Source: Sedimenticola hydrogenitrophicus (GTDB lineage Bacteria > Pseudomonadota > Gammaproteobacteria > Chromatiales > Chromatiaceae). Taken from it: 64,000 bases of DNA. Under the pieces are notes generated by a model. That model made no database searches. It was given only the letters and a program-made list of their open reading frames with translations, and was not told the origin of the DNA. The position numbers and the translations under genes were made by a program. Below are positions 54,809-63,814 of this stretch, piece by piece. Position 1 is the first letter of the stretch; each line of letters begins with the position of its first letter. The stretch is from contig NZ_JAQGEI010000006.1 of NCBI RefSeq assembly GCF_029017505.1, positions 1-64,000 on the forward strand, given 5' to 3'.

Positions 54809-56136
54809 ATCCGGGGGTGATGATGGCCTCACACGAAGGCACGAAGACACGAAGGAAGGCGGCTAGACGCCTCAAGTACGCTGCAACAATCAACGATGAG
54901 TCGCTTACCGAGGCGACTGAACCCGACTATGAGTTGCAATATATCGACATTGGTAATGTCGATTCTTATGGCACTGTGCATGATGTCGTCGCTTATAAGT
55001 TTGAAGATGCCCCCAGCCGGGCGCGCAGAATTGCTCGACACGGCGACGTCATCGTTTCAACGGTCAGAACCTATTTGCAGGCTATTGCGCCAATTGAGAA
55101 CCCGCCGGAAAATTTGATTGTTTCAACAGGCTTTGCAGTCGTTCGCCCAAAGGGCAATCTTTTCGATGCACGTTTTTGTAAATACGCTGTGCGTGAAAAA
55201 CATTTTCTTTGGGAGGTCGAAAGCCGATCAGTCGGCGTCAGCTACCCTGCAATAAATGCTTCTGATCTGGCAGACATTCGAATCAGCCTTCCGGCTATCG
55301 ATACCCAACGCCTGATCGCCGACTACCTCGACCGGGAAACCGTGCGCATCGATGCGCTGGTGGCGGAAAAGGAAAAGATGGCGGCCCTGTTGGACGAAAA
55401 GCGCGCCGCCCTCATCAGCCGCGCCGTCACCCGCGGCCTTAACCCAAACGCCCCCCTCAAACCCTCCGGCCTCGACTGGCTGGGGGATATTCCGGCGCAT
55501 TGGGAGACGCCTCCGGTTTACGCTCGATTTGAAGTTCAACTAGGGAAGATGCTTGATGAGAAGAAAATCAAAGGAACGCATCTCGCGCCTTACTTGAGAA
55601 ATATTGATGTCCAATGGGGAACAATTAATACATCAAGCCTGCCTGAGATGGATTTTGATGACGAAAGCCGTGTTCGTTACTCTCTTCAACCCGGAGATAT
55701 TTTAGTTTGTGAGGGTGGAGAAATAGGCAGGTCAGCTATATGGTTCGGAGAAATTGCGGAGTGCTACTATCAAAAAGCCCTACATCGACTCCGTCCTTTG
55801 AACGGTTATGATAACGCCTCTTTTTTTGTTTATGTTATGCAGGCTCTTGTGAATTTATGTGTTTTCTCCTCTCAGGCAAACGCAGCGACCATTCAACATT
55901 TGCCCGCAGAGAAATTAAGAACCGTTAGATACCCCGCGCCACCTATTCATGAACAACGCGAAATTGTTTCTTTTTTGAATCGTGAGACTGCACATCTCGA
56001 GAAAATGGACAGTGAAATAACCCATTCAATTCAGCTACTCAAGGAACGCCGAGCCGCCCTAATCACATCCACCGTGACCGGCCAGATTGATATTGAACAA
56101 AAGCAAACGAAAGCAGGAGGTCGCCATGAGAATTGA
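54805..56136 (+). CDS. hsdS: Type I restriction specificity subunit, unusual N terminus
   Basis: DNA specificity subunit, 443 aa, two target-recognition domains (about residues 20-180 and 240-410) separated and followed by helical spacers (DYLDRETVRIDALVAEKEKM; FLNRETAHLEKMDSEI). The usual N terminus (a WLGEIPEHWE-like segment, still present before domain 2 as LDWLGDIPAHWETP) is missing before domain 1; instead there is ASHEGTKTRRKAARRLK, encoded by a repeat. Both TRD segments are AT-richer than the spacers, pointing to domain exchange. Overlaps the following gene by 11 bases. Confidence 0.9.
   Translation: MNPGVMMASHEGTKTRRKAARRLKYAATINDESLTEATEPDYELQYIDIGNVDSYGTVHDVVAYKFEDAPSRARRIARHGDVIVSTVRTYLQAIAPIENPPENLIVSTGFAVVRPKGNLFDARFCKYAVREKHFLWEVESRSVGVSYPAINASDLADIRISLPAIDTQRLIADYLDRETVRIDALVAEKEKMAALLDEKRAALISRAVTRGLNPNAPLKPSGLDWLGDIPAHWETPPVYARFEVQLGKMLDEKKIKGTHLAPYLRNIDVQWGTINTSSLPEMDFDDESRVRYSLQPGDILVCEGGEIGRSAIWFGEIAECYYQKALHRLRPLNGYDNASFFVYVMQALVNLCVFSSQANAATIQHLPAEKLRTVRYPAPPIHEQREIVSFLNRETAHLEKMDSEITHSIQLLKERRAALITSTVTGQIDIEQKQTKAGGRHEN
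54831..54858 (+). repeat. ACGAAG-type repeat at the hsdS start
   Basis: ACACGAAGGCACGAAGACAC continues as GAAGGAAGG: a short tandem of ACGAAG units known as a common dispersed repeat in proteobacteria. It lies in frame within hsdS. Confidence 0.7.
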
Positions 56137-57454
56137 CCGTCTGTTGGTGAAGAATTTCAAGGGTTTTGATTCTAAAGAATTTAACTTTCACCCTGAATTC
56201 AACCTGATTGTCGGCAAGAACGGCACAGGCAAAACCAGCACCCTTGACGCTTTAAGCGTAGCTGTCGGCAGTTGGTTCCTTGGGGTGCGCGGTGCGGATA
56301 CCCGCCACATCCGCCCCAATGAAGTTCTTCTCGGTGATTTCGAGCACGAGCAGATCGACGAAGAAGGGAACAGGCATTTCAGCGTTCAGTGGGAACGGGC
56401 TTATCCCTGCGAAGTCATCGCACATGGTCAAGTACAGGAGCGACGTATCTCTTGGACTCGCACCTTGAATTCACCGAGCGGACGAACCACCTATGGAAGG
56501 GCTGCAAGTATCAAGCAACTTGCCACCAAGGCCGACCAGGCGATTCGTAAAGGTCAGGATGTTTTGTTGCCACTGGTTTCCTATTACGGCACCGGCAGAC
56601 TGTGGCAGGAGCCCCGCGAGGCATTTACGGTTTCGGACCCCATGAAAGTTGCCAGCAAGGAGGAGCAATCAAGACTTGCCGGGTACTGGAACAGCGTTGA
56701 TCCCCGCCTGTCCGTCAGCCAGCTGACCCGCTGGATTGCCCGACAGTCATGGATTACCTACCAACAACAGAACCGAGTTCCCCCAGCCTACAGCGCCGTC
56801 AAAGAAGCTCTGATTGCCTGTGTTGAAGAGGCACAGGAGCTCTACTTCGACGCGACGCTCGGAGAAGTCGTTGTCGAGTTTTCCAGTGGAACTCAGCCTT
56901 TCTCCAACCTGAGCGATGGGCAACGGTGCATGTTGGCGATGGTGGGCGACATTGCCCACAAGGCGGCTAAGCTTAATCCGCAACTTGGGAGCAAAGTCTT
57001 GCAGGAAACGACCGGGGTTGTGCTGATTGACGAACTCGATCTGCACTTGCATCCGCGTTGGCAAAGGCGCGCCATTGAAGATTTGCGCCGAACGTTTCCT
57101 AAGCTCCAATTCATTTGCACGACCCATTCGCCCTTTTTGATTCAGTCGCTGCGCAGTGGAGAAGAACTGATTATGCTGGATGGCCAGCCAACCGCCGACC
57201 TTGGAAACCTGTCGATTGAAGAGATCGCCAAGGGTATCCAGCAAGTGAAAGACCCTCAGGTCAGCCAACGTTACGAAGAGATGAAGGGGGTTGCCACAGG
57301 TTATCTGGAGACACTCGAAGAAGCGGCAAAGTCACCGCCTGAGAAACTTGAGGATTTCAAAACCAAGCTGGCGGAGGCTATTGCACCTTATGCGGATAAC
57401 CCGGCATTTCAGGCGTTTCTGGAAATGAAGCGTGTTGCAAAATTGGGAGAATAA
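56126..57454 (+). CDS. AAA/ABC-type ATPase, PtuA-like
   Basis: 442 aa, OLD/Septu-like ABC ATPase. ATG at 56126 follows a perfect AGGAGG. Walker A GKNGTGKTS at residues 30-38, signature LSDGQRCMLAM at 262-272, Walker B GVVLIDELDLHLHP at 297-310 and H-loop TTHSPF at 332-337. No coiled-coil arms of SMC length. The next gene, 3 bases on, is an HNH protein, the same pairing as Septu PtuA-PtuB. Located inside the RM operon, between hsdS and hsdR. Assignment to Septu is by gene pair and motifs, not by alignment. Confidence 0.85.
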   Translation: MRIDRLLVKNFKGFDSKEFNFHPEFNLIVGKNGTGKTSTLDALSVAVGSWFLGVRGADTRHIRPNEVLLGDFEHEQIDEEGNRHFSVQWERAYPCEVIAHGQVQERRISWTRTLNSPSGRTTYGRAASIKQLATKADQAIRKGQDVLLPLVSYYGTGRLWQEPREAFTVSDPMKVASKEEQSRLAGYWNSVDPRLSVSQLTRWIARQSWITYQQQNRVPPAYSAVKEALIACVEEAQELYFDATLGEVVVEFSSGTQPFSNLSDGQRCMLAMVGDIAHKAAKLNPQLGSKVLQETTGVVLIDELDLHLHPRWQRRAIEDLRRTFPKLQFICTTHSPFLIQSLRSGEELIMLDGQPTADLGNLSIEEIAKGIQQVKDPQVSQRYEEMKGVATGYLETLEEAAKSPPEKLEDFKTKLAEAIAPYADNPAFQAFLEMKRVAKLGE

Positions 57455-57457
57455 GGA

Positions 57458-58192
57458 ATGCGGCCGATACGAAGAGGCAATGCGCCGCGACCGAACGATT
57501 ATGCTGACTACAAGGACGCCAAGCCTGACCTTGTCGCCCGATTAGGCCCTTATTGCAGTTTCTGTGAGAGACCGGTGGTGACCCAGCTGGCGGTCGATCA
57601 TATTCAACCCAAGGGTCTGCCGGCTTATGCGCATTTGATCGGGCGCTGGAGTAATTTTCTGCTGGCCTGTGTTAATTGCAACTCGACCAAAAAGGACAAG
57701 GATGTTGACCCGGCAAATGCACTGTTGCCGGATCGCGACAATACCTTTGCCGCCTTTCAGTACCTGCCTGACGGGACTGTTGAGCCATCCGCGAACGCCA
57801 CAGACAATGGGCTTAATGCAATAGCTGATGGCACTCTCAGGTTGACGGGATTGCACAAGGCCGCCCTCAATACCCCCGACGAAAACGGCAAGCAAGTGGC
57901 CCTTGATCGTAAGTCGCAGCGGATGGAGGCTTGGCTTGCGGCAGAAGAAGCGAAACGTGATCTTCAAAACCACCCCGCCAACCACGTGCTTTGCGACTAT
58001 ATCATCAAGCTGGCCGCTAAAACGGGTTTTTTCAGCGTCTGGATGACCGTATTTGCTGACAATCCGACAATGCTTTCGCGTTTAATTGATGCTTTTACGG
58101 GCACCAGTGGAAGTGGCTGCTTCGCCGCGAATGGCGATGTCGTTTCGCCAGCTCCGAATCCCGATGCTCTACCAGGAGGAGGTAAAATATGA
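57458..58192 (+). CDS. HNH endonuclease, PtuB-like
   Basis: 244 aa. Zinc HNH motif: YCSFCERPV (C33, C36), AVDHIQPKG (D47-H48), NFLLACVNCNSTKK (N66, C71, C74). The length and position after an ABC ATPase match PtuB of Septu. The C-terminal 150 residues carry no motif I know and may bind the ATPase. Its stop overlaps the hsdR start (ATGA), so translation of hsdR depends on this gene. Confidence 0.87.
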   Translation: MRPIRRGNAPRPNDYADYKDAKPDLVARLGPYCSFCERPVVTQLAVDHIQPKGLPAYAHLIGRWSNFLLACVNCNSTKKDKDVDPANALLPDRDNTFAAFQYLPDGTVEPSANATDNGLNAIADGTLRLTGLHKAALNTPDENGKQVALDRKSQRMEAWLAAEEAKRDLQNHPANHVLCDYIIKLAAKTGFFSVWMTVFADNPTMLSRLIDAFTGTSGSGCFAANGDVVSPAPNPDALPGGGKI

Positions 58193-61100
58193 AACAAACC
58201 TCCGAATCCGCCTTTGAAACCGCCATCGAGTCGGTGTTGCTTAATGATGGTTACAGCAAACTGGCCTCTGGCACCTTCGATACCGAGCGTGCGATCTTCC
58301 CCGAAGAGGCGCTGACCTTCATCCGCGAGACCCAAGCCAAGACCTGGGAAAAGCTGGAGGCTCTGCACGGGGCAGAGACCGGCGAGCGGGTGTTGCAGGC
58401 GCTCACCAAATGGCTGGACACCCACGGCGCGCTGACCACCCTGCGTCACGGCTTCAAATGCTTCGGCAAAACCCTGCGCCTCGCTTTTTTCCGCCCGGCC
58501 CACGGCCTCAACCCGGAACTGGAGGCGCGCTACCGCGCCAACCGGCTGGGCATCACCCGGCAGCTCTATTTCAGCGGCAAGAACAAGAAATCGCTGGATG
58601 TGGCATTGAGCGTCAACGGCATTCCGGTGGTAACCCTGGAGCTGAAAAACCCCCTCTCCGGCCAGACGGCGGCCAACGCCATTCACCAATACCGCCACGA
58701 CCGCGACCCGCGCGAGCCGATCTTCCTCTTTACCAAGCGTACCCTGGTGCATTTCGCCGTGGATACCGAAGAGGCGCACATGACCACGCGCCTGGCCGGG
58801 ACCAGCACCCATTTTCTGCCCTTCAACAAGGGCTGGGACGGCGGCGCGGGCAATCTGCCGGATAAAGACGGCCGAAACTACAAGACCGCCTATCTCTGGG
58901 AAGAGGTGTTGCAGCGCGACAGCCTGCTGGACCTGCTGGCGCGGTTTCTCCATCTGGACATCGACGAGAAGGTCACCGACGAAGGCAAGAAGGTGCGTAA
59001 GGAGACGATGATCTTTCCCCGCTACCACCAGTTGCAGGCGGTGCGGCAGATGGTTGCAGCGGCGGGCAGCGAGGGCGTCGGCCATAACTACCTGGTGGAA
59101 CACTCCGCAGGCAGCGGCAAGAGCAACACTATCGGCTGGCTGGCGCATCGGCTCTCCTCTCTGCACAACGAGCGGGACGAGCGCATTTTCGACAGCGTGG
59201 TGGTGATCACCGATCGGGTGGTGCTCGACCGCCAGTTGCAGAACACCATCTACCAGTTCGACCACCGTCAGGGGGTGGTGCAAAAGATCGACGAGGACTC
59301 GCGGCAACTGGCCGAGGCGCTGGAATCGGGCGTACCGATTATTATCACCACCTTGCAGAAATTCCCCTTCGTCTCCGGGCAGCTGATGAAACTGGCCGAG
59401 GAGCGCGGTGGCCCCTCCCGGACGTCCTGTCCTCCGGGGCATAAGCCCGTCCCTGGGCAAAAAGGCAGCAGTCATCTGCCGACGCGCAAATACGCGGTGA
59501 TCATCGACGAGGCGCACAGCTCCCAGTCGGGGGAGACGGCCACCGAACTAAAAGGCGTGCTGGGTGGTGCCGAGCTGATCCGCAAGGCCCGGGAAGCGGC
59601 GCAGGAGGAAGGCGAAGCGGAGCTGGAGCGGTTGTTTCGCGCCATGGCCAAGCGCGGTCGTCAGCCTAATATGAGCTTTTTCGCCTTCACTGCTACGCCC
59701 AAGCATAAGACCCTGGCGATATTCGGCCGGGGTGGCGAGCCCTTCCACCGCTACACCATGCGGCAGGCCATCGAGGAAGGCTTCATTGAGGATGTTCTGA
59801 AGAGCTACGTCAGCTACAAGACCTACTACAAGCTGATCAAGAAAGCCGAGGACGATCCCAACGTCGAGCGCAAGAAGGCGGCCCGGGCGCTGGCGCGCTT
59901 CATGCGCCTGCATCCCCACAACATCGGCCAGAAAACCGAGGTGATGGTCGAGCACTTCCAGCAGCATACCCGCCACAAGATCGGCGGCCACGCCAAGGCG
60001 ATGGTAGTCACCGGTTCGCGGCTGGAGGCGGTGCGCTACAAGCAGGAGTTCGACCGCTACATCAGCGAAAAGGGCTACCCCATCAAGAGCCTGGTGGCCT
60101 TTTCCGGCACGGTGGAAGACGACAAGGTGCCCGAGAAGACCTACACCGAGGTCGAGATGAATAACGGCTTGAAGGAAAAGGAACTGCCGGAGACCTTCGC
60201 CAAGCCCGATTATCGGGTGCTGCTGGTGGCGGAGAAGTACCAGACCGGGTTCGACCAGCCGCTGTTGCACACCATGTATGTGGACAAGCGGTTGGCCGGA
60301 ATTCAGGCGGTACAGACCCTTTCGCGCCTGAACCGTACCCATCCGCTGAAGGACGACACCTTTGTGCTCGATTTCGTCAACGACCCGGACGAGATTCAGG
60401 AGGCGTTTCGCCAATATTACGACGGCTCGATCATGGGCGAGGAAGTCGATCCGGATCGGCTTTACGAGGTAAAGGCCGAGCTGGACGGGTCGGGCATCTA
60501 CCTGCAAGACGAGGTGGACGAATTCTCGCGCATCTTCTTTGCGCCCAAGCGCAGACAAAGCCCGGCCGACCACAAGAACATGAACGCCCTGTTGGATCAG
60601 GCGGTGGCCCGTTTTGCCCAGCGGCAAAATGACGAAGAGGAAGAGGCCGAGCTGTGGCGCGGCAAAACCCAGGCGTTTCGCAATCTCTACAGCTTTTTGA
60701 GTCAGGTCATTCCCTATCAGGATAGCGATCTGGAGAAGCTCTTTACCTATCTGCGCCACCTGGCCTTGAAACTGCCCAAGCGCAAGACCGGGCCGGGATA
60801 CCAGTTCGACGAAGAGGTGGAGCTTGACTATTACCGGCTGCAGAAGATCAGCGAAGGCTCGATCAACCTGGCCGAGGGGTATGCCAAGCCGCTCGACGGG
60901 CCACGCGAAGTGGGCACTGGCATGGTACGGGAAGACCCTATTACCCTGTCACGGTTGATCGATCTAATCAACGAGCGCTTCGGCAGTGAACTGACCGAGG
61001 CGGATCAGTTCTTCTTCGACCAGATCGCCGAGGCCGCCAGCCAGAACGAGACCCTGCGCAAAGCTGCCGAGGTAAATTCCCTCGATAAGTTCCAGTTGGT

Positions 61101-61290
61101 ATTTCGGCAGGTGCTGGAATCCCTGTTCATTGAGCGCATGGAACTCAACGAGGAGCTGTTTACCGGTTACATTAGCAAGCCAGAAATGCAGGAAGTGGTT
61201 TCAAAATGGCTGGGCAGCCAGGTGTATGACCGGCTGGGCGGTTCGAAAGGGAGCCTCGGAAATAAGAAAATGTGGCCACCGATAGAGTGA
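58189..61290 (+). CDS. hsdR: Type I restriction endonuclease subunit HsdR
   Basis: 1033 aa. N-terminal nuclease: D137 and E151-LK153 in TLELKNPLSGQ. Translocase: Walker A EHSAGSGKSNTI (K311), DEAH motif VIIDEAHSSQ at residues 438-447, FFAFTATPK, and KYQTGFDQPLLHTMYVDK. Perfect AGGAGG-type ribosome site. An in-frame insertion of about 25 residues (407-431, rich in Pro, Gly, Ser) sits between the KLAEERG and the DEAH motif. All catalytic motifs are intact. Confidence 0.94.
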   Translation: MKQTSESAFETAIESVLLNDGYSKLASGTFDTERAIFPEEALTFIRETQAKTWEKLEALHGAETGERVLQALTKWLDTHGALTTLRHGFKCFGKTLRLAFFRPAHGLNPELEARYRANRLGITRQLYFSGKNKKSLDVALSVNGIPVVTLELKNPLSGQTAANAIHQYRHDRDPREPIFLFTKRTLVHFAVDTEEAHMTTRLAGTSTHFLPFNKGWDGGAGNLPDKDGRNYKTAYLWEEVLQRDSLLDLLARFLHLDIDEKVTDEGKKVRKETMIFPRYHQLQAVRQMVAAAGSEGVGHNYLVEHSAGSGKSNTIGWLAHRLSSLHNERDERIFDSVVVITDRVVLDRQLQNTIYQFDHRQGVVQKIDEDSRQLAEALESGVPIIITTLQKFPFVSGQLMKLAEERGGPSRTSCPPGHKPVPGQKGSSHLPTRKYAVIIDEAHSSQSGETATELKGVLGGAELIRKAREAAQEEGEAELERLFRAMAKRGRQPNMSFFAFTATPKHKTLAIFGRGGEPFHRYTMRQAIEEGFIEDVLKSYVSYKTYYKLIKKAEDDPNVERKKAARALARFMRLHPHNIGQKTEVMVEHFQQHTRHKIGGHAKAMVVTGSRLEAVRYKQEFDRYISEKGYPIKSLVAFSGTVEDDKVPEKTYTEVEMNNGLKEKELPETFAKPDYRVLLVAEKYQTGFDQPLLHTMYVDKRLAGIQAVQTLSRLNRTHPLKDDTFVLDFVNDPDEIQEAFRQYYDGSIMGEEVDPDRLYEVKAELDGSGIYLQDEVDEFSRIFFAPKRRQSPADHKNMNALLDQAVARFAQRQNDEEEEAELWRGKTQAFRNLYSFLSQVIPYQDSDLEKLFTYLRHLALKLPKRKTGPGYQFDEEVELDYYRLQKISEGSINLAEGYAKPLDGPREVGTGMVREDPITLSRLIDLINERFGSELTEADQFFFDQIAEAASQNETLRKAAEVNSLDKFQLVFRQVLESLFIERMELNEELFTGYISKPEMQEVVSKWLGSQVYDRLGGSKGSLGNKKMWPPIE
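59407..59484 (+). repeat. Repeat-derived insertion inside hsdR
   Basis: About 78 bases in frame, encoding GGPSRTSCPPGHKPVPGQKG and a few more residues. AAGCCCGTCCCTGGG at 59443-59457 matches the intergenic repeat at 34791-34805 (inverted) at 13 of 15 positions. Confidence 0.6.
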
Positions 61291-61295
61291 AGATA

Positions 61296-61538
61296 ATGAG
61301 CTTTAAGGTCAATTTCATCACCCGGATCGAACGGATACGGTCCGTTGGGCTGCGCCTCGACAAGATCGAAAATGCCATCGACCTAACACGGATTCAGAAT
61401 ACCGAGCGCGAGAAGGAGGAGAAGGAAGACCTGATCAACGCGCCGTTCACGGTGCTTCACTCTCAGGGGATTCGCGGTGTTTTCATCCTGGCGGAGGTCA
61501 ACGAAATATTACAGCTCACCGAGCGCTTGGCGGCCTGA
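61296..61538 (+). CDS. Small hypothetical protein after hsdR
   Basis: 80 aa from the ATG at 61296; a GTG at 61287 overlapping the hsdR stop is an alternative. Mostly helical and charged (RLDKIENAIDLTRIQNTERE), with one hydrophobic stretch (GIRGVFILAEVNEILQL). No known motif. In the RM operon by position. Confidence 0.6.
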   Translation: MSFKVNFITRIERIRSVGLRLDKIENAIDLTRIQNTEREKEEKEDLINAPFTVLHSQGIRGVFILAEVNEILQLTERLAA

Positions 61539-61583
61539 TGGATCCGAACCGCGAAAGATAAACAATGGACTGTAGACACACTC

Positions 61584-62090
61584 ATGGATAAATCATCACT
61601 GATCACTTTGGGAGACCGGTTTGATGGCTTGAGCGACACCGTACCGGATGAAGGCATTGAATTCTGGTTCGCGCGGGATTTGATGGAACCGCTGGGCTAT
61701 GTCCGCTGGGAGAACTTCCAGACAGCCATCAAATGGGTTATAGAGTCTTGCGAAACGACAGGTTATGCGTCGAACGATCATTTTCGTGGCGTCACGAAAA
61801 TGATCGAGATCGGCAAGGGAGGACAGCGGGCTGTCGATGACTTCATGCTCACCCGCCACGTCTGCTATCTCAGTGCCCAAAACGGGGACCCGCGCAAGGA
61901 GCCTATCGCCTTTGCCCAGAGCTACTTTGCCATCCAAACCCGCAAACAGAGAAGACGGAGAACATCCATGAGCAACAAAACCGGTGGTTCCGGCGAGAAG
62001 GACAATAAGTGCGACCCCGATTTCATCAGGGCGGAAATCGCCATACAGCATGCCGCTCAGAAGGCCCGCGAAAAGGCCAAGTCTCGGTGA
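61584..62090 (+). pseudogene. Truncated DinD-like gene with a foreign tail
   Basis: 168 codons. Residues 1-120 resemble DinD (FWFARDLMEPLGY, MIEIGKGGQRAVDDFMLTRH, YLSAQNGDPRKEPIAFAQSY, FAIQTRKQ), but the family is about 270-280 aa and the conserved C-terminal half is missing. The last 40 codons (from MSNKTGGSGEKDNK, ATG at 61969, with GGAGA upstream) are unrelated and could be a separate small gene fused by deletion. May be functional in part. Confidence 0.65.
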
Positions 62091-62105
62091 TGTAAGGGGA
62101 TCACG

Positions 62106-63245
62106 ATGAAATTCGAGGAATTTGTCTCCGGCAGCTACAAGCAACAGTACCAGTACCAGAGTTTTCTGCCCGCTTCCATCAACCAGGTCTGGTCATGGGA
62201 CGATCCGCGCATCAATGTGCTGCTGGAGCAGGCGACGAAATCGCTGGGTGAACTCAATGCCTTCACACTGATCGTGCCGGATGTCGATCTCTTCATCCAC
62301 ATGCACATCATCAAGGAGGCGAACACCTCCAGCCGGATCGAGGGCACCCGAACGGAGATGGACGAGGCGGTGCTGGAAGAGGAGGCGATCCTGCCGGAGC
62401 GTCGCGACGACTGGCGCGAAGTGCAGAATTATGTCCGCGCCATGAACACGGCGATCGGCGAGTTGAAAACCCTGCCGCTCTCCCTGCGTCTGTTGCGCCA
62501 CACCCATGAAATCCTGATGGGCGGTGTGCGGGGTGAGCGTAAGACCCCGGGGGAGTTCCGCCGCAGCCAGAACTGGATCGGTGGCGCGAGCCTTGCCGAT
62601 GCCGCATTCATCCCCCCGCACCATGCGGACATGGCCGAGCTGCTGACCGACCTGGAGGCCTTCTGGCATAATGACAATGTTGCCGTCCCGCAGCTGGTGC
62701 GTTGTGCCCTGAGCCACTATCAGTTTGAGACCATCCACCCGTTTCCGGATGGCAACGGCCGTATCGGCCGCCTGCTGATCACGCTCTATCTGGTCAGCCA
62801 CGGCCTGCTCAACAAGTCATCCCTCTATCTTTCCGCGCATCTGGAAAAGCATCGCGGTGCCTACTATGACGCACTGACCCGTGTGCGCGAATCCAACGAC
62901 ATCGGCCACTGGGTGCGTTTCTTTCTGCAGGCGGTGGTTGAGACCGCCGAGAGCGGCAAGACAACCTTCCAGCGTATCCTGGCGCTCCGGCAGGAACTCG
63001 ACGCCGAAGTCGTCAAGATGGGCCGCCGTGCGGTAAATGCCCAGCAGCTCATCCTCCATCTCTATGGGACACCGACCATCACCGTCAACAAAGCTATGGA
63101 AGTGCTGGGGATCAAATATGTGCCGGCCAACAGCCTGATCGCGACCCTGGTGGATATGGGTGTGTTGCAGGAGGTGACCGGGTTCCAACGGAATCGGATT
63201 TTTATCCTTCGGCGCTATATAGATATCTTCAGGGACGGAAATTGA
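62106..63245 (+). CDS. Fic-domain protein
   Basis: 379 aa. Catalytic Fic motif HPFPDGNGRIGR at residues 211-222 and the inhibitory-helix motif SSRIEG (75-80) place it in class II, with the antitoxin-like helix N-terminal in the same chain. C-terminal winged helix (about 310-375; AVNAQQLILHLYGTPTITVN). Fic proteins usually AMPylate a target protein. Fifteen bases after the DinD-like gene. Confidence 0.9.
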   Translation: MKFEEFVSGSYKQQYQYQSFLPASINQVWSWDDPRINVLLEQATKSLGELNAFTLIVPDVDLFIHMHIIKEANTSSRIEGTRTEMDEAVLEEEAILPERRDDWREVQNYVRAMNTAIGELKTLPLSLRLLRHTHEILMGGVRGERKTPGEFRRSQNWIGGASLADAAFIPPHHADMAELLTDLEAFWHNDNVAVPQLVRCALSHYQFETIHPFPDGNGRIGRLLITLYLVSHGLLNKSSLYLSAHLEKHRGAYYDALTRVRESNDIGHWVRFFLQAVVETAESGKTTFQRILALRQELDAEVVKMGRRAVNAQQLILHLYGTPTITVNKAMEVLGIKYVPANSLIATLVDMGVLQEVTGFQRNRIFILRRYIDIFRDGN

Positions 63246-63814
63246 AATACGTGGGTCTGTATTATATTTTTTATGCCTATATATATAATATGAACCATCA
63301 TATGTACATTTTTCAAGTCGAACACGATATCGCAAAGCAGAATTTCTTTATTCGAGGCCTGCCATGCTTCCATAGGAAATGGCGTGAAATAGAAGAAAAA
63401 ACAGTTCCAAGGCCTCTGGAATCATCAGAGACACAGCCGAGGCTGGTCTGATCCGCTGTCATGGTGAAACCGTTGGCAGCAAGGCCAGAAAATATCTGCC
63501 GTGGTGGGTATGATGGCGACTGTGAATATGCTTGACTGAGTGGGGTCAATATTGCCGCAAACACAGAAAACAACTCAACTATCAAGCGCTTGTTGAACTT
63601 TCGTTGTTTGACTGGTGTTTGATGGGATACGCCATCCTGCTTCTTGGAACCGCGCCATGACCTTTACCCTAAAATTCACTAGGACCAATCGCATGACCCA
63701 GGCGATCAACCGCATCGAACGGGCTCGGACTAGCTTGCATTACTCGAGTAGCGGTCATAATTGCGACAATTTCACGACACGGATCGTGCCATTTCAACCA
63801 GTCAGGGAGGCAAT
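63246..63814. other. Intergenic region between two Fic genes
   Basis: About 570 bases. The first 100 are strongly AT-rich (TATATATAATATG around 63279-63293). At 63570-63607 there is an interrupted hairpin ACAAC-TCAA...CAAGCGCTTG-TTGA...GTTGT. A short open frame from about 63615 to 63818 has no recognised domain. No mobile gene is seen. Confidence 0.5.

Noticed and set aside
63570-63607. Integron attC site
   Set aside because: The hairpin lacks the R/L box arrangement, and no integrase or cassette is nearby.
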